From contig CM072163.1 of assembly GCA_036850595.1 (NCBI GenBank), positions 16,144,639 through 16,208,638 of the forward strand: a DNA stretch of 64,000 nt, written 5' to 3'. Under the pieces are notes generated by a model. The model saw only the letters and a program-made list of their open reading frames with translations. It had not been told where the DNA came from and ran no database searches. How positions within the stretch are numbered: position 1 is the first letter of the stretch; every line of letters begins with the position of its first letter. Of this stretch, positions 45,665 to 59,291 are shown one piece after another. Made by a program: the position numbers and the translations under genes. This stretch comes from Rhyacichthys aspro (Eukaryota > Chordata > Actinopteri > Gobiiformes > Rhyacichthyidae).

Positions 45665-48446
45665 TCATTTTCCCACTGAGTCTTCTGACAGTCCATATTT
45701 GTGTTGAAGCACTTCAAGTGTAGAGGAAAGGGCACTGCAAACACAATTATTTCCATATGGGATTTGATCACTCTTGGCAGCCATTTGGACAAGGAAAGAA
45801 CATCTGCACTAAACAGTTGTCATTCTTCATTCCACTAATAAACAAGTCTTTACAATCTGTGAGTCCAATTGAACATGTCTGACAACATTTGGCTTAGTTA
45901 TTACCAAAACAACACACCCTTTAGTAACTTAATAACTTTCACTGGAGCACAGAAACTTTTTAGAGGGATCACCCAAAGAATATTCAATAATATTAAAAAA
46001 ATGTTTCTGCTTAATTTCTGACCGAGAAGCAAAATGAAAATCTGAATGTCACTGTGTGTTACTACTGTGTGTTTGTGCTTCTCTGCACCTCATGTTAGCT
46101 CTGGTCTCAGGCCAAATAGGGTGCCCCTCAAAAAAGAAAAAAATAATAATTTGAATTGAATTTAACATTAGGAGTGTGTCCTTACCAGCCTGGTCTGATT
46201 ATTCTATATTTGCCAAAAACAGACAGGTCAACCACTGTTGACCCGAGGCGGCTCTGATGTCCTATTGGTCCTCCGTCCACCACTACTGCAAGTTTGGGCC
46301 AGAGTTCCTGAAACTCCTGAACAAAACAAAATATAAAATCAACATTTTGAGATACCAACCTACCTTTTAAATCAGCCTTCAAAAACTTTGGACATTTTTC
46401 ACAGACCTGTGCTGCCACAGTGCTGGATTGTGAGCTGATGTTGGCACTCGTGAGGGCAAGTGGCTCCCCACACATCTGACACAGGTGCCTCATAAAGTGG
46501 TGGTCTGGGATACGGACGCCTACAAGCTGTAGGACACACAGACAGGTTTAGAAGACAATTACCACTATATTGCAATAGCTTATTTAATGCATTGATTTGT
46601 ATATAAAGATGTATTCAGTTGTAAACTTACTGAAGTGAAGGGGTTAAGATCTTTATTAAGAACATCTGTTCTTTCAAACACCAGAGTGACTGGACCAGGC
46701 AGCAGGTCAGCCAATAGCTCTTCTTTCACTTTTACCTTACAGTATCTGTACAAAAAAATAGCTACAGTCTGTAAGCACCTCTTCACATGAATACATGTAG
46801 TATAATATCACGCTCTATAATATAGGCTTTAAATGCTTATAACTGAGCTGAGGCATAAATTGCTGACAGTGTAGCAACTGGAAGGTCACATCACTTTGAA
46901 TTACAACAATCAAGCTTAAAGATGCTTCATTCATCACTGACCACACTTCATATTGAACTTGGACTTGGTCTTAGTGGTGCTTCAACCCACGGTGTAAACG
47001 TGTGATTTATGTATCAGAAGTTCAAAGTCAGAAATGAGACTTGTGTATGCAGTGTTTGCATAAATGTACACTCCTATATACTCATACCATTTGATATGAT
47101 AATATTCATTTCAAATCGTTAAGCAATGTACACAGAACAACTGACTTATGTCCTCTAACTCTATTATATTACAATCAATTACTACAGAGTGCACAATTCA
47201 GCTACAACAGTGTGAATGAATGCAATACGTAATGGAATTCTAGCATTAAAACAATTCACAATCTAACAAGCATTAACACAGTCAAGTTTATTTACATCGC
47301 TTCTGTGTAACTTGATAAATAAGATCTAATCATGTGAAACTTACTTGTAAATATCCTGAATTTCTCCGACACAAATGGCTAGAGGTTTCTGTGCGTTTCG
47401 GCCTTTGATGTCATAAATTCTACTGACTGCCTCTGAATTTTGAGCCAGACACGCCAGGCCATAGATGGTGTCAGTGGGCAGTGCAACCACATGGCCCTCC
47501 TGCAGAGCATTCACTGTGTGTCTCAGGACTTCAGCACCATCTGCAGTTCAAATAAAAGGTAGAAACAGGACCACATTCAAATAAATTACAGAAGAAAAAA
47601 ACATATTTCACAGGTCACTCTAGGAGTAGTTTAGGGCTGAGGCTTGGAAAATAAAGGGTAACAACTTTTTTTCTCCTTTATTGTATTTTTGGTGAAAAGG
47701 CTAAATAGGAAAATAAAGTGCTTGTGCAAGTTATGTCACTGTGAAATTACATATTTTTAATGTATGCAATGTAGTGTATTAGTCATTCTACAGTTGTTCA
47801 GACACTCTTAGACATTTTAGATAAGAAAAAAAAAATTCACAGAGAAAGCAATACTTCTCCATTGGTGTCTTATATCTTATAATAACCGTATACTTTGCAT
47901 TCCAGAGAATCTCATCGTGCTACAAAGTAAAACTAGGATACGAGCTAAACACAAGTAAAAACTACAAAATACTAAAAACAGTTAACACATAAAAGCCTTT
48001 CTGAATAGAAATTAGAGCACTTGATTAGCTCTGTTGTAGAATATTTGCAAATGCACCAAAACATTCCTGGTGTTTTTGCGTTATTAAGAAAAATCAATAG
48101 CCAATTACTGTATAGTGTCTGTATATATGTTTGTACCACCTAATTAATGTAGTAAGGTACTTGAGACCGAAATACAAAAGAAAATTAACTTGGGGAGAGC
48201 TGTATACCAAACATAAGACCTAAGATGTGTGTAAAAGTGAGCACGGAGCTAACCTGTGTGGCTCTCCTGCTGCTGGACGCACGGCCCGTTGGAAGTCGGC
48301 GGCAGTAAACGCAACACTTTGGTCTTTAACTCTTTACACATTTCTGTCGCGTGTCGACGAGAAGCGGCTAAACTGTGAGTTCTTCGAAGCGTGAAGAGTT
48401 CAACAAGTGTGCTGTAAAGCCTGACTTGTACGCAGACACGTGTCAT
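45665..48446 (-). CDS. yrdc: Threonylcarbamoyl-AMP synthase YRDC
   Basis: Six coding exons on the minus strand: 48446-48254, 47540-47345, 46745-46631, 46526-46407, 46316-46186 and 45734-45665 (274 aa; human 279). YRDC makes L-threonylcarbamoyladenylate from threonine, bicarbonate and ATP, the first step of t6A37 modification of ANN-decoding tRNAs, in cytosol and mitochondria. The Sua5/YciO/YrdC fold is plain: VVALPTDTIYGLACLA, IKGRNAQKPLAICVG, LLPGPVTLVFERTD, VGVRIPDHHFM, LALTSANISSQ and RLGSTVVDLS, ending with CALSSTLEVLQHKYGL. The first ~60 residues are rich in Arg, Ser and Thr and may be a mitochondrial presequence. The start at 48446 was preferred to an in-frame ATG at 48539, which lies in the promoter's ETS-motif region. 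Confidence 0.94.
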
Positions 48447-48454
48447 TCCACGGC

Positions 48455-48511
48455 CCGGAAGCGTGTTGGTCCGTGGTGTGTGTGAATCTGGTGAAACACC
48501 ACGTCTTCCGG
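48455..48511. promoter_or_regulatory. Bidirectional promoter with two ETS motifs
   Basis: CCGGAAG (48455-48461) and, in opposite orientation, CTTCCGG (48505-48511) lie between the divergent yrdc start and the small plus-strand gene. Paired GABPA-type sites are typical of TATA-less bidirectional promoters. Confidence 0.5.
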
Positions 48512-48792
48512 GTTCCGCCCATAAACAATGACGACACATGAATTAAAGGGACCGCCGATGAGGAATGGTTACTAAAAATTAGCGAAAAGGGCTTTGAATA
48601 AAACTGCTTTTTTTTTTCTTTTTCTTTTTTTAGGTTAAAATTAATTAACTACCTTTACGATGTTTTAGAATCAAATGGAATTGAAATAAATAAATAAAAA
48701 TAAATACAGTGGACACCTTCATCATTACTGCCAAATTAGGAAAATTCAAATCACCTGCTGTTAAAGAAAAGACAGATGCCAAGCCTTTGAAA

Positions 48793-49222
48793 ATGGCCTC
48801 AGACACAGGTAACATTTAACCATTTGATTTAAATCAAATTAATTGCCATGTTTTATGTTTTTTATTTTTTAGTTACAGATTTTAAGGACACCACATTGAC
48901 TGATGAAGACACTTCCCAGGAAAAGCAGGTTAGTTACAATAAGCAGTTGGAGATGTTCACTGTTCCTTTCCATTCATAATAGTGACATGTTAAAATGTTT
49001 GTCCACAGACTCTTGAGGATGTTGAGAGCACAATTACAAGCCTTTCAAGCATAGTAAACCTGTGCAACAATATCCTGGAGGATTTAAATGATCTAAATGG
49101 CATTTTAGTGGTGAGTTTTTACTGTCGTGTTTGATAAATGATCTATGGAATGAAAATTATCTTTTTAATTTTTTTAACAGAGAAAATCCCTCCATGATGT
49201 GTCTTTGCCACTACAGAAGTGA
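48793..49222 (+). CDS. Small 71-aa protein, probable C1orf122 counterpart
   Basis: Four short exons with good splice sites: 48793-48808, 48873-48928, 49009-49110 and 49181-49222. They join in frame into 71 aa, followed 35 bp later by AATAAA. The ATG is the first in frame after an upstream TAA (48691). The protein is acidic at the start (TVTDFKDTTLTDEDTSQEK) and has a heptad-like helix (LEDVESTITSLSSIVNLCNN, ILEDLNDL), so a small coiled coil is likely. It sits head-to-head with yrdc and before mtf1, exactly where human has C1orf122, and the spacing of L, VE, L, I, C and L in its helix resembles what I recall of C1orf122. Orthology is inferred; function is unknown. Confidence 0.65.
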
Positions 49223-49256
49223 TTTGAAAACTGATGCCTTTTAACAATTCCTGTTC

Positions 49257-49262
49257 AATAAA
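49257..49262 (+). terminator. Polyadenylation signal of the 71-aa gene
   Basis: AATAAA 35 bp after the stop codon, in ATTCCTGTTCAATAAAAACT. Confidence 0.7.
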
Positions 49263-49295
49263 AACTAAGAATCATTTTAGTGAGAAGGATACGGT

Positions 49296-49301
49296 TTTAT
49301 T
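49296..49301 (-). terminator. Possible distal polyadenylation signal of mtf1
   Basis: TTTATT on plus (AATAAA on minus). If used, mtf1 would have a 2.7 kb 3' UTR ending within about 40 bp of the convergent small gene's own signal. Nearer signals have not been excluded. Confidence 0.35.
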
Positions 49302-52032
49302 AGTATTATATTGCTCTCCATTCAGAAAGTTATTTAGTATATAACTTTATATGAAACAAGCATAAGCAAACATCTTCATATAATACATTCTTTAAAAAAT
49401 ACAGATCCATAACAATTCCTCACTCTTTGGGTGTAATTACATTTGTTTGAAAGCTTTTTTTCTGTTATTTCAAACAATTTGCTTTTAAATAAATGTCCAT
49501 TGAGCTGAAATTACCAATTTGGGTAAACTCCAGAAATGCATTCTTAGGCTGCAAGCTAAAAAAACACTTCAAGGAAACAACAACAGCTGTAACTTGCAGT
49601 ATTTTCCCTTGTAACCAACCAAAGTCTGAGATGACTGGTATATTAAAGAGGAAACAATGTTTATTTACCCAAAACAATTCTTAAAACAGAATCATTCAAT
49701 TACCAAAAAAAAAACTCCTTCAAATAAGTAGGATGTATTTTCTTTATGTTGGAGGCAAAACAGCACAATAAAGGATAAAGGATGTGGCGCAACATTCATG
49801 GGAACAATACTTAATGGAGAAGCTAAAAAAACCTAGATTTAACCCCTCAATGAAATGTGTGAACCTTTGTGTTGGGAAAGGAAATTCAGAAGCATGCTGA
49901 ATGTGTTTTGCACTAGTCCTGCATAAAATTATAGATTTAATTAAGTAAATGTCCTAATGGCAGTTTTCATACTGAATGCCACTCTTTAAATTGCATAGTT
50001 TTCCATGACAGTATGAATATGGTGATGGCAGTAAATCCAGGGGGAAATGGCGAGTGAACAAGATAATTTTCTAATCTAACAGAGCAAAATTCAAATGCAC
50101 ATACTGTTTAAAAGTGCACCTAGAATGGTTTGGCTCACAAAATATGACTGGAGCCTTTAATAGATCTTAGTGCTTTCACTGTACTTTAAAACATGACAGG
50201 TACATGCATTTCAGGACTAAATCCAATAGACTTAAAAGTAAATGTATATAGGTTGCACAACACTGAAAACAGCAGGCTCTGTTAAAAGTTTTACACTTTT
50301 AAATTCCAATGTTTTGCCTGTACAGATGTTTGAAGGAACAGCCCGAGACTTGGTGTAGACGAGTGTCATGACATGTCAATGGCAAGTCTGAAGCAGATAC
50401 TGTCAAAGGCAAAAGGGCTCAAAGAACAGTTCTGTTGTAAGGCCAACTGTCTAGTATATGGAGCACAATGTCTTAACTCTCATCACTACATTGTGTCCCA
50501 TGTGAAACACTGTTCAACTCTGAGCAGGTTTGTTATGGGTTACATGTATTTTGCTGCTATGGGAATTTTACAGAAGCCCAGCTGCTTTAGATTTTGTCCA
50601 ACAGCAAAAACTCTACTGCATAACTGAGGGAATAATGCAAGGATTGAAGGTACACATTAGCTCCAAACTCAAAGAGTTAGTAATTCAAAAGTCTATACAA
50701 AAATACAAATTCTAGAATAATCTACAAGTTTTTCAAAGATGTTTACACTAAAATGTACTCTATTTACATGGTCACCAGGACACCATCTTTTAAATGCTAC
50801 TATACAGCAGTTTTACAAAAAATCTGTAGTGGTGCTGCACTTCAGCTAACAAGCTTTTAGATTACTCACATAGCAAGTTAGTGTGCAATAAACAGGGAAG
50901 AGTGCAGCAAAACATAGGGCTACTGCAAGAGTGGGGAACAAGAAACAAATGTCTGAGTAACAAATTCGGGGAACCATTATTGTTGATGACTAATGCATCC
51001 CTGAGAGGGCCACAACCCTAGAAAATATGGGATGATGTGCATTTTTTGTTTCAGTGTGGATCCGTTTCCTATTCTGTGCAGTCTACAACAGGTGCCTCTT
51101 AAACAAGCTTGCGCTCAGCAACCCAAAACAGTAAAAAAAAAAATCAGTAACAAACAAAGGAACAATATAAATGTGATTGAAATAAATTAATAGATTTTCT
51201 TCTATTTAAAAATAATACTATTACTTGTATAAATGAAAGAATTAAACACTGAAATAAATTAACATGTACATTTGTTAAATTAGCATTAAGTTAGGCAACT
51301 TATTGAATTATCAGATTCATTTCACTTTTAAAAGACAGGCAAATATAATCACAGGTTCTTTTTTGATTAGTATATAATCTAACAAAGTATAAAGAAACAT
51401 CACATTTAATGGTCTATGATTAAATAAATCATCTATTTCACATGGTTTAGTAACCATTTGAGGGATAGAGTGGCCAAGCCCTCTAAATGTTGGGAGATGT
51501 ACTTTTAATAATTCCTCCATTATACAGTGCATTCTGGCCAGTTGCATACCAGCTTTAAATAATTGCTAGGACCCGGAGTACAGTACGAGGATACGCAGGC
51601 ATGTATTGTTTTCCTGTTTAGGTGGGAGACCTTTCAGCCAGGAAAATGGAATTCTTAATCAGTGCTTAGACAACACCTAAATTATTTTTAAAATAGACAT
51701 TATGTACAGTTTCATTACTGACTATTTCAAACAAAAAGAGGTGTTCAACCTTTTCCCCTGCATTAAAAAGCACAAACTTTTGCAAAATCTCGATATGCAA
51801 ATCTAAAACTCCACTACTGCAATGAAACAACAGATAATTATTCATTTTCATGAATATTATCTTGCACAATGCCGTACAGAACAGAATGCACTGCAGATAC
51901 AGCCGTTTGATGCACACTACACAGGGCAAAGTGGAGGCGTCACTGAAGAAAATGACTCGGGATGTAGGTGTAATGGAAGCCCTCAGATGAGTGGGAGCAA
52001 ACCAAACACATGGTAGTGGAGAGGCAGCGGCT
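49302..52032 (-). other. Probable mtf1 3' UTR and spacer
   Basis: 2.7 kb of AT-rich sequence downstream of the mtf1 stop. No other gene, exon or RNA was recognised. Confidence 0.4.
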
Positions 52033-55000
52033 TTAAGGATTGCCATCAGTGGCCATGCTCAAGTCATGAGCAACAAGCAGTAGAGCCTCAAGGTTGGCTG
52101 CTGTCTCAGGGCTCTGGAGGGAGAGGAACTCTGACACATCCATGTTGGCCAAGCCATCAGCCGAGGCAGTGGTGGCACTGCTGCTCACTGCTGTAGACAG
52201 AGTGTCAGCTGATACAGAGGAGGAGGAGGAAGGGGCTCCCAGCCTCACTTCAGCAACTTCTGAGGAAGATCCAGGGAGGCAGCACAAGGAAGAGGAGGTG
52301 GCTGGGTGGTGTGGAGCCTCTGGGGGTTGTGGCTGTGGTGGAGGTTCTGGGGGTGGTTGCTGAGCTGGAGCTGACACAACGGAGGAACCATTTTTTGCAC
52401 TTTTGTCCTTAGCTGAGTCCCTGCAGGCACACTGGCACTGGCAGGACTCCTCCTGCTTGATGATGATCACCGGCAGGCTCAGTCCAATCTGCTGAACTGA
52501 GTTGCCTGAAGCAGGAACAAGGAAAATTCAGATGTTGAGACACAAGCCCTTTTTAAGCCTCTTTCAGGAATATTTGTTGTGCATTGTCTGACCAATACAA
52601 CATCTCAGTGTGTCATTTATGGAACAGGGATGAAACAAGAGAGAAATAAGACAATCTAATATGACCTTTAACACCACACCAGCATTCTTTAAAATAAGCA
52701 AATTGAGATCTTGTGTGTGCAGAACATATACACCACATATAATTATACAAGGAAAAAAATAACTTGAAAAAAGACCCTGAAATAAAATAGCACATGGCTT
52801 ATTTGTGTAAATTAAACATAACACACTCACACTGTTACAGACATCATGTAGATATGTTACATCTAATTTCTGGGCTGTATTGTGCCTTGAATGACATGTA
52901 TGCATTAAAATGGTAAAGGGGACACTGCCCTTGACTTACCAGCATTTCCACCCACTGGTATGGCAGTGGTGAAGAAGACCTTTTCCACTTTGGGACCTCC
53001 TTGATGTTGCTGCACAAAGACATTAGAAGTAAAACATTTTGTAATATTTTATCTTTTTTATATGCTTTGAAAATGGATCCTACTCACTGCTTGCTCTGGG
53101 TTCTGCTGACTGTTAGCAGCACTGCTGAGGATCCACTGTAGGTTTTGGTCAGACATGACCAGGCTGGGCTGTAGTAGGCTCTGGGTGGGAGCTATTGTGA
53201 TAGCTGCTTGAGTGGAAGCCAGAGAAGGCCCAGAAATAGGGACAGGGTTGGTGGCCAAAGGCACTGGCTGGGCCATTGTTGATAGGGAGTCTGTATTGGA
53301 TGCTGCAACAACAGGCACTGTTGCAGTGCCTGGTGCTGTTGTGGTTAGTGCTGGAGCGACCACTGGAGCAGTGATGGCTGGCTGAGGGGTCTGAGGGGCA
53401 CTGTTGGGCTGTAGGAATGTGGGTTGCAGTGTGACATATTGCTGGGGACTGACAAGGTTTGGGACAGAAGTTTGAACAGGCACATCTGAAATCTGGTGAG
53501 GCCTTTTTAGTTGGATGTAAGGGGCTGTTTGTGTAGAACAAACAGTGACAGGTGTAGGGGCAGGTGTGCACACTGTGGTTGTGCAACAGGAAGATGAAGA
53601 GGTAGAATTGAGGGAGAAAGAAACAATACATGAGGCGTCAGTGACCCCTGTTTGGGCAGAGGTCTCAGTGGTGAAGGGTTCAATAGTTTCTGTAGGAGGA
53701 CAGAAATGTTAGAAACAGGAGCATGAAACATAATTAAGCTACAAGGTTTGAAAACGTTCTTACCATTGGGGTGTGCATCATCATGACCGACACTGTTTTC
53801 TGGACTCTGGAACATGAGCTCAAAGATTTTTACAGGGGTGACATTGTTGAGGTCTAAGTTTTGATCCTGTAATAAAATTGACATTAAATTGAATGCTATG
53901 AATGACATATCTAGGATTTATCTCCTCTCTACTTGATCTGCTACTTTCTTTAATGTAAAGTGAGCTGAATAGACAAAAACGTACATTATTTATGTTTTCT
54001 CGAAGCTCTGAGTCTGTAGAGATGAGGCTCAAGTCACTTAGGCACAGCGAGTGATTTGCATCCTGTAATTGATAGATACTTGTAAGCCAACCATGTGAAT
54101 TTTCACATACAGATTATATCTCATGGGATATGGGACAAGACAAGAAAATATTGCTTTTCTGTGTGTTTCTTCTTTACACAAAACTGGGTTAAATTCATTA
54201 AGTATATAAGTTAAGTATATGTACATCATCCAAAGACTACACATGAACTCACTTCAGAGGGTGGATGGCTGAGACCACCACTAAACGGCTGTCCTTTGTC
54301 GTGGCCGCGAATGTGACTCTTTAGACTGTACTGGCTACTGAAGGTTTTCTCACAGCCGTCACTGGGGCAGTTGAAAGGTTTTTCCCCTGCAGTCATGACA
54401 AAGACATTTTCAGAAAGATGACAGGGTAAATGGGCTGGATTAATGTTGAAAAAAGCAGCTGAAATGTACCTGTGTGGGTCCGTACGTGGGTTTTTAAATG
54501 ATGACTTGCTGCAAAGGCTTTACCACAGCCATCATGGTCACACCTGAAGGTAAAGGCAGGGGAATTGTGCATGACATATACTGTACTAATGGGTAATGAT
54601 GGCACCAATTTTATTATTGAAAAATAGAACACTTTTCAGTCTAATATATGTTTTTTTTAATAATAACATTCTCTATGAAGAGCCTATTATTATAACTGCC
54701 TTTGAATGAAGTGAACATGGGAGGTCAATGGAAATGCTCACCGGAATGGCTTCTCCCCAGTGTGTGTGCGAATGTGCTTTCTCAGGTCACTGAGTGTAGT
54801 AAAGTACTTTGTGCATCCCTCCGATTCACAGTTGAACGTCTTGCCCGTGTGAAGCCTCTGGTGTGCTTTTAGTCTGCAGAAACAACCACACTTCATTTAG
54901 ACAAGAAAACTTTGAACAAAGCCAAGTCAGTGTAAAAAAAGACAAAAGAGTGCCACATCAATGCCCTCGTGAGTTAAAAAATGTCTAAAATGCAAGAGCA

Positions 55001-57805
55001 AGATCATGTGAGTAAGGGACAATGGGTCATATGGATGCCTGTGACAAAGACTCATTGACCATTATATTATATCAGATACAAAATAACCTTAGTTAAGGCA
55101 CAAGTCAGGCTGCACACTGAGACCAAACTAAGAAGCAAAATCTGAAAATGTGCACAGCTGCCCTACCTTTTAATACCTTAACTGTACAAGCTTTTCAATC
55201 TAATCACTCTTTTGCAATCACGGCCTAAATGTTTATTTTCACAGTAACGAAAGGATTTTGTTTAATTCTGGCCGTTCGAGGACAATGGCACATTGGCACC
55301 CTCCATGTTTGCTTGTGAACTTGGCGCTTCTCCCGTGACTTCAGCACAAACAACTTGATTACGCTTATTTACATTCATTAGCCTTCCTAGGTTCCATTCA
55401 CTTTACCCTCCCTTTTATTGCTGTTGGATTATAGCTGAAGGCTATTTTTTGCTATAAAAATGCTTAAGATTCACCTGTGGAACTATAGGCTTCTGTAGGC
55501 TACTGTAGTCTGCTTGGTTCTTTGTTATAGTGATAGAGCAGCATAATGCACACCAGCATCAGCACCGCTAATGTCTACAACAGTCAACCATAATTTAAAA
55601 CATTTAAAAGGCTAAATTGACAATCAGCTAGTAATAATTTAAAAAATTAAGACCTTAATTAATAAATGTAATACATTTTGTAATACCTGTGGGCACTGAT
55701 TATGTTTGATCACACTTACTAGCCAGCGTTTGAGTTCTGACCTCCCTGAAACTACCCAGTTCAACTCACCTGTAAAGAGTGTTAAAAGCCTTCTCACAGC
55801 CTTGTACGTCACACTCAAATGGCTTCTCTTTGGTGTGCACACGCACATGGATCTTCAAACTGTAAGAGGTGAGGAAGGCTTTTCCACAGCCCTGTTGGTT
55901 GCACACAAAAGTGTACTCTCCTCTGTGGGTCTTTTGATGGGTCCGCAGGTTTCCTGCTGTACTGTACGTTCTTGTACAGCCCTCGAACATGCACTGGTAA
56001 CGTTTAACCTAAAGACAGAGGGTATAATCTAAGTATCACTTCAGACTTAGATGCACACTCACATTGAGAAAAGATTCAATCATACCTTGAATCTACAGAT
56101 AATACAGACAATAACAAAACAAACACATTAACAAGCTCTGCCATCTGATGCAGTGACAATCTGAGTCAGTGAGATCTTTGAGAAGGGACTAAACTGGGTG
56201 ACTCACCCACTCACCACCATGGAGTGGATGACAATTATGACTAAACCCATTCAATATAAACTTTTCAAGTTATGTACACAGTAATATGTGGTGTTGTAGT
56301 GTGCACACAACAGTGATGCAGACACCTGTATTCTCTATCTAGTTATCCCTGATTTGTAATGCACCATTGGAAAAAAAATATAGTATTTTTCCTTTCCAGT
56401 CAATTCCAAATCAAGCAACATGGTGTTCAGCTTTATTATGAGGTGCTGTCATCATCAAAGAAGACAGAACTTTATCCACAGCACCATTTCAAGAAAATAC
56501 ATACACACAAACATAGCATCAACTACACAGGCACCAATGACCACGCAGTGAGGCTCTCTCCTCTTTTCTCACACAAAGCCCTGAGGTTATGAGAATAAAC
56601 ACAACCCCCCCTCTCTTTATAGAAAACCACTACCTTGTACCATACACAAAGCGACAAAGAGGAAGCCTGTGGTTTTATACTGCTTTTCTCTGCAAGTTTT
56701 TTCTGTAAACCAAATGAACAATTTATATCCAATATCAACAAAGCATCGAGATTTTAAAGTGTTACCTTTTCTATTTCTGCCAAGTTCAAAGAAAGTCAAA
56801 TGCCCTTTCACTTTTACCAATATAGACATGATGGCTATAAAAAGCTCTGTTTGGGATGGAGAGAAATAATGCTAATGTGCGAAGAGTCACATCAAGAGAC
56901 ATCCATGGATCTTTGTTACATTGTTATATCCAGAGCAGAAAAAATACCATTTTACAACTACAATGTTATCATGACTTAACCGTGCTGAAGACTAAAAATA
57001 CTAACACATAATAGTGTGGCAGTGGTGTTATCTCATTTGAGAAAGTACACACGGTTAGCATTGGCTCTTGTTGAGTTTAAAAACTATGTGGGAGGAAGCA
57101 GACAAAAACAGAACTCATGGTGTTTGACCTCATTAGAGACAACAGGAAACAGTAACACACTTTAACAACTCAATTCAAAACAAAACCAAGTGAACCCTGT
57201 CCTCTTATGTAAATTGAAACAAGGTTTCCCATATACCAAAAATAGATAAAATAGCAAAAACATTTATAGTCTAGCTAATGCACACATTTACATCAAGCTT
57301 CCTAAGATATTGTGGGAATGCACCTCTCGGTTCTCACCTCTCTCTGCTTGGTCTCTGGGCACTCAGAGTGCAGCGTCAGGGTGGCCCCCTCGATGTTGCG
57401 TGGCATGGGGGTGGAACCAGGGTTAATGGTGAACTGGATCTGATCTGCAGAAATAGTATGGTGCACATAACCCTGTGACATGGCATCAGGGTCAGTCATA
57501 AAGGCCAGGGAGCCATCCTCCTCATCTCCATCAGCTTCCCCTTCAGTGAGGAAGGTGACACCATCTTCATCTCCTCCACAGTGGCCCTCTTCTTCACCCT
57601 CCTCATCAAGGCGGATGGGATCTCGCTCGATCAGTACTGTAGTCCGGTCATACACCCGGCCAGAGGACGATGAAGGCTGAACAATCAGGTCATCATCTTT
57701 GTCAAAGTGGATCTTGTCTTCCTCTTCCTCATCATCCCGCTCCAGAGGATCCACCTCAACCTCAAAGTACATGGACGCCTCCGTATGAGGGCCATTCTCA
57801 CTCAT
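52033..57805 (-). CDS. mtf1: Metal regulatory transcription factor 1
   Basis: Ten coding exons on the minus strand: 57805-57338, 56008-55770, 54873-54742, 54543-54470, 54386-54253, 54062-53985, 53866-53764, 53689-53088, 53009-52940 and 52505-52033 (790 aa; human 753). MTF1 senses zinc, moves to the nucleus and binds metal response elements to induce metallothioneins and zinc exporters. The acidic N-terminus ([20 protein letters not shown]) precedes six C2H2 fingers, from [18 protein letters not shown] to [18 protein letters not shown], with the usual linkers including RGEYTF, TKEKPF and TGEKPF. A Thr/Pro/Gln-rich activation region follows ([19 protein letters not shown]), then the conserved cysteine cluster [10 protein letters not shown] required for metal response. 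A non-coding 5' exon is likely (minus-strand donor near 58759; 5' UTR acceptor before 57869). Confidence 0.96.
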
Positions 57806-58758
57806 GGTCCCTGATGCCTCTCCGCTTTTGTCGAGAAGGACTTTACACTCACACAGAAGGAATTACAATCTAAAAAAAATAAATAAAAGATTGAGCTTAA
57901 GCTATGGTAACAAGAAAATATTTATCCACTTGTTACTTCAGTAGGTTTTCTTCTTGATTTTGCACTCCCTATCACCTCTGGGGCTATAACAAGACTCTAC
58001 ACTGTGATCACTTGCCCAGATATCTAGAACATTCTCACTGAATGACATAATCCAGAGGTGAATAAAACCAAAGGACAGGTTTTGTGCTATTTTAGTACAA
58101 ATGAACAAACATACATAGCTTATGTCAAGGTTACCGGGAAGCTCACAACAAACATCTGAGACCACAGAGAGTTTGAAAGATCTGACCACAATCTGATCAG
58201 TTGTAGTACAGCGTTAAAGCAATAGGAACAAGCAAATAGGTTTGCCATCGAGCAGCATGTGTGCTTCATGTAAAAGTAGTAACATACTAACATACATAAA
58301 ATGTCAGTTGACAATCGTTGAAGAGTTAGATTAACCCTTGACTGTTTGAACGGGACACAGCAGTGCTCGCCAAAAAGATAAGCTATATCGTTAGCTGCTG
58401 CAAATGTCAAACAGCCAAGCGTCGGGTTTGCACCAAGGGCTTAAACAGTAGGGCGTCCAAAACAGTAAACATATCCTGTCTCTTCATCTAGTTGCCAAAC
58501 TTTGCGTCCTTCACATCTGGGACCAATCCATTACATACTACCTTGGTTGAAGTAAGTCAACAACACTTATTTTCATGCAGAAGCATTCCGTTGCTAGCTA
58601 CAGTTCTCCTCGGTTAGCAACGAGAGAAGCTAGTAACACTAGCCAATTTACAATCGACATCTGAGTTTCCGTAAAATAAACACCCACTTCGTCTTTCTTG
58701 TAGAGGCAGCAATTAAATCACCGATTTTGACAACACAATGCAGGTGACAGTCTTGTTT

Positions 58759-58890
58759 ACCTGTGTGAAAAAACGAAGCCTTATTCCTATGCTGTGGATG
58801 GACACTTTCTTCCTATCTCCTCCCTGTGGTACGTCATAGACATGAAGCTCTTCGTGATGGATTATGGGAAGGCAAATATCACAAACCCCA
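58759..58890 (-). promoter_or_regulatory. mtf1 5' non-coding exon and promoter
   Basis: A minus-strand donor (CACAG then GTAAAC) at about 58759 would splice to the 5' UTR acceptor before 57869. TGACGTACC, a CRE-like site, occurs at about 58829-58837, and TCCCATAATCC at about 58860. The 3' end of inpp5b lies less than 100 bp further on. Confidence 0.4.
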
Positions 58891-58948
58891 GACCTTATAA
58901 ACCGCTGCGCGCTGTGTATGCCTAAATCACGACCCAGAATATTGAATA

Positions 58949-58954
58949 TTTATT
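58949..58954 (-). terminator. Polyadenylation signal of inpp5b
   Basis: TTTATT on plus (AATAAA on minus), about 340 bp past the inpp5b stop and immediately upstream of the mtf1 promoter, so the two same-strand genes are tightly packed. Confidence 0.5.
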
Positions 58955-59291
58955 TCACAAAAATATATATATAAAAAACTCAACAGGCACATTTGTTTTA
59001 GGTTTTATATAAAACATTATACTGGGATCAGAAACATTAAAAATACAAATTATTTGTTTAAATAAAATAAACACAATACAATAGAATTGTAATCTCTCTA
59101 CAGACGCTGCACTATGCCATGATTTACAATGAATTTCAGTATCACTGGCTTAAATGAACTTCAAATAGGTCTGATCAGTTACAGTTACAATTATATTCTA
59201 TGTATAAAGAGCCATCAAATAAACATGAAAACAATTAAATTTTATTTAAAATACTGGACTTTAGTGTTCATTTTTAGCATAATAGAATCAT

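Noticed and set aside
48447..48539. Upstream start giving yrdc 31 more residues
   Set aside because: The extra segment overlaps ETS-motif promoter sequence and adds nothing family-like before the Arg/Ser-rich presequence.
52094..52363. Plus-strand ORF of 89 codons
   Set aside because: Antisense of the Pro/Ser-rich mtf1 last exon; Gly/Glu runs are the complement of that bias.
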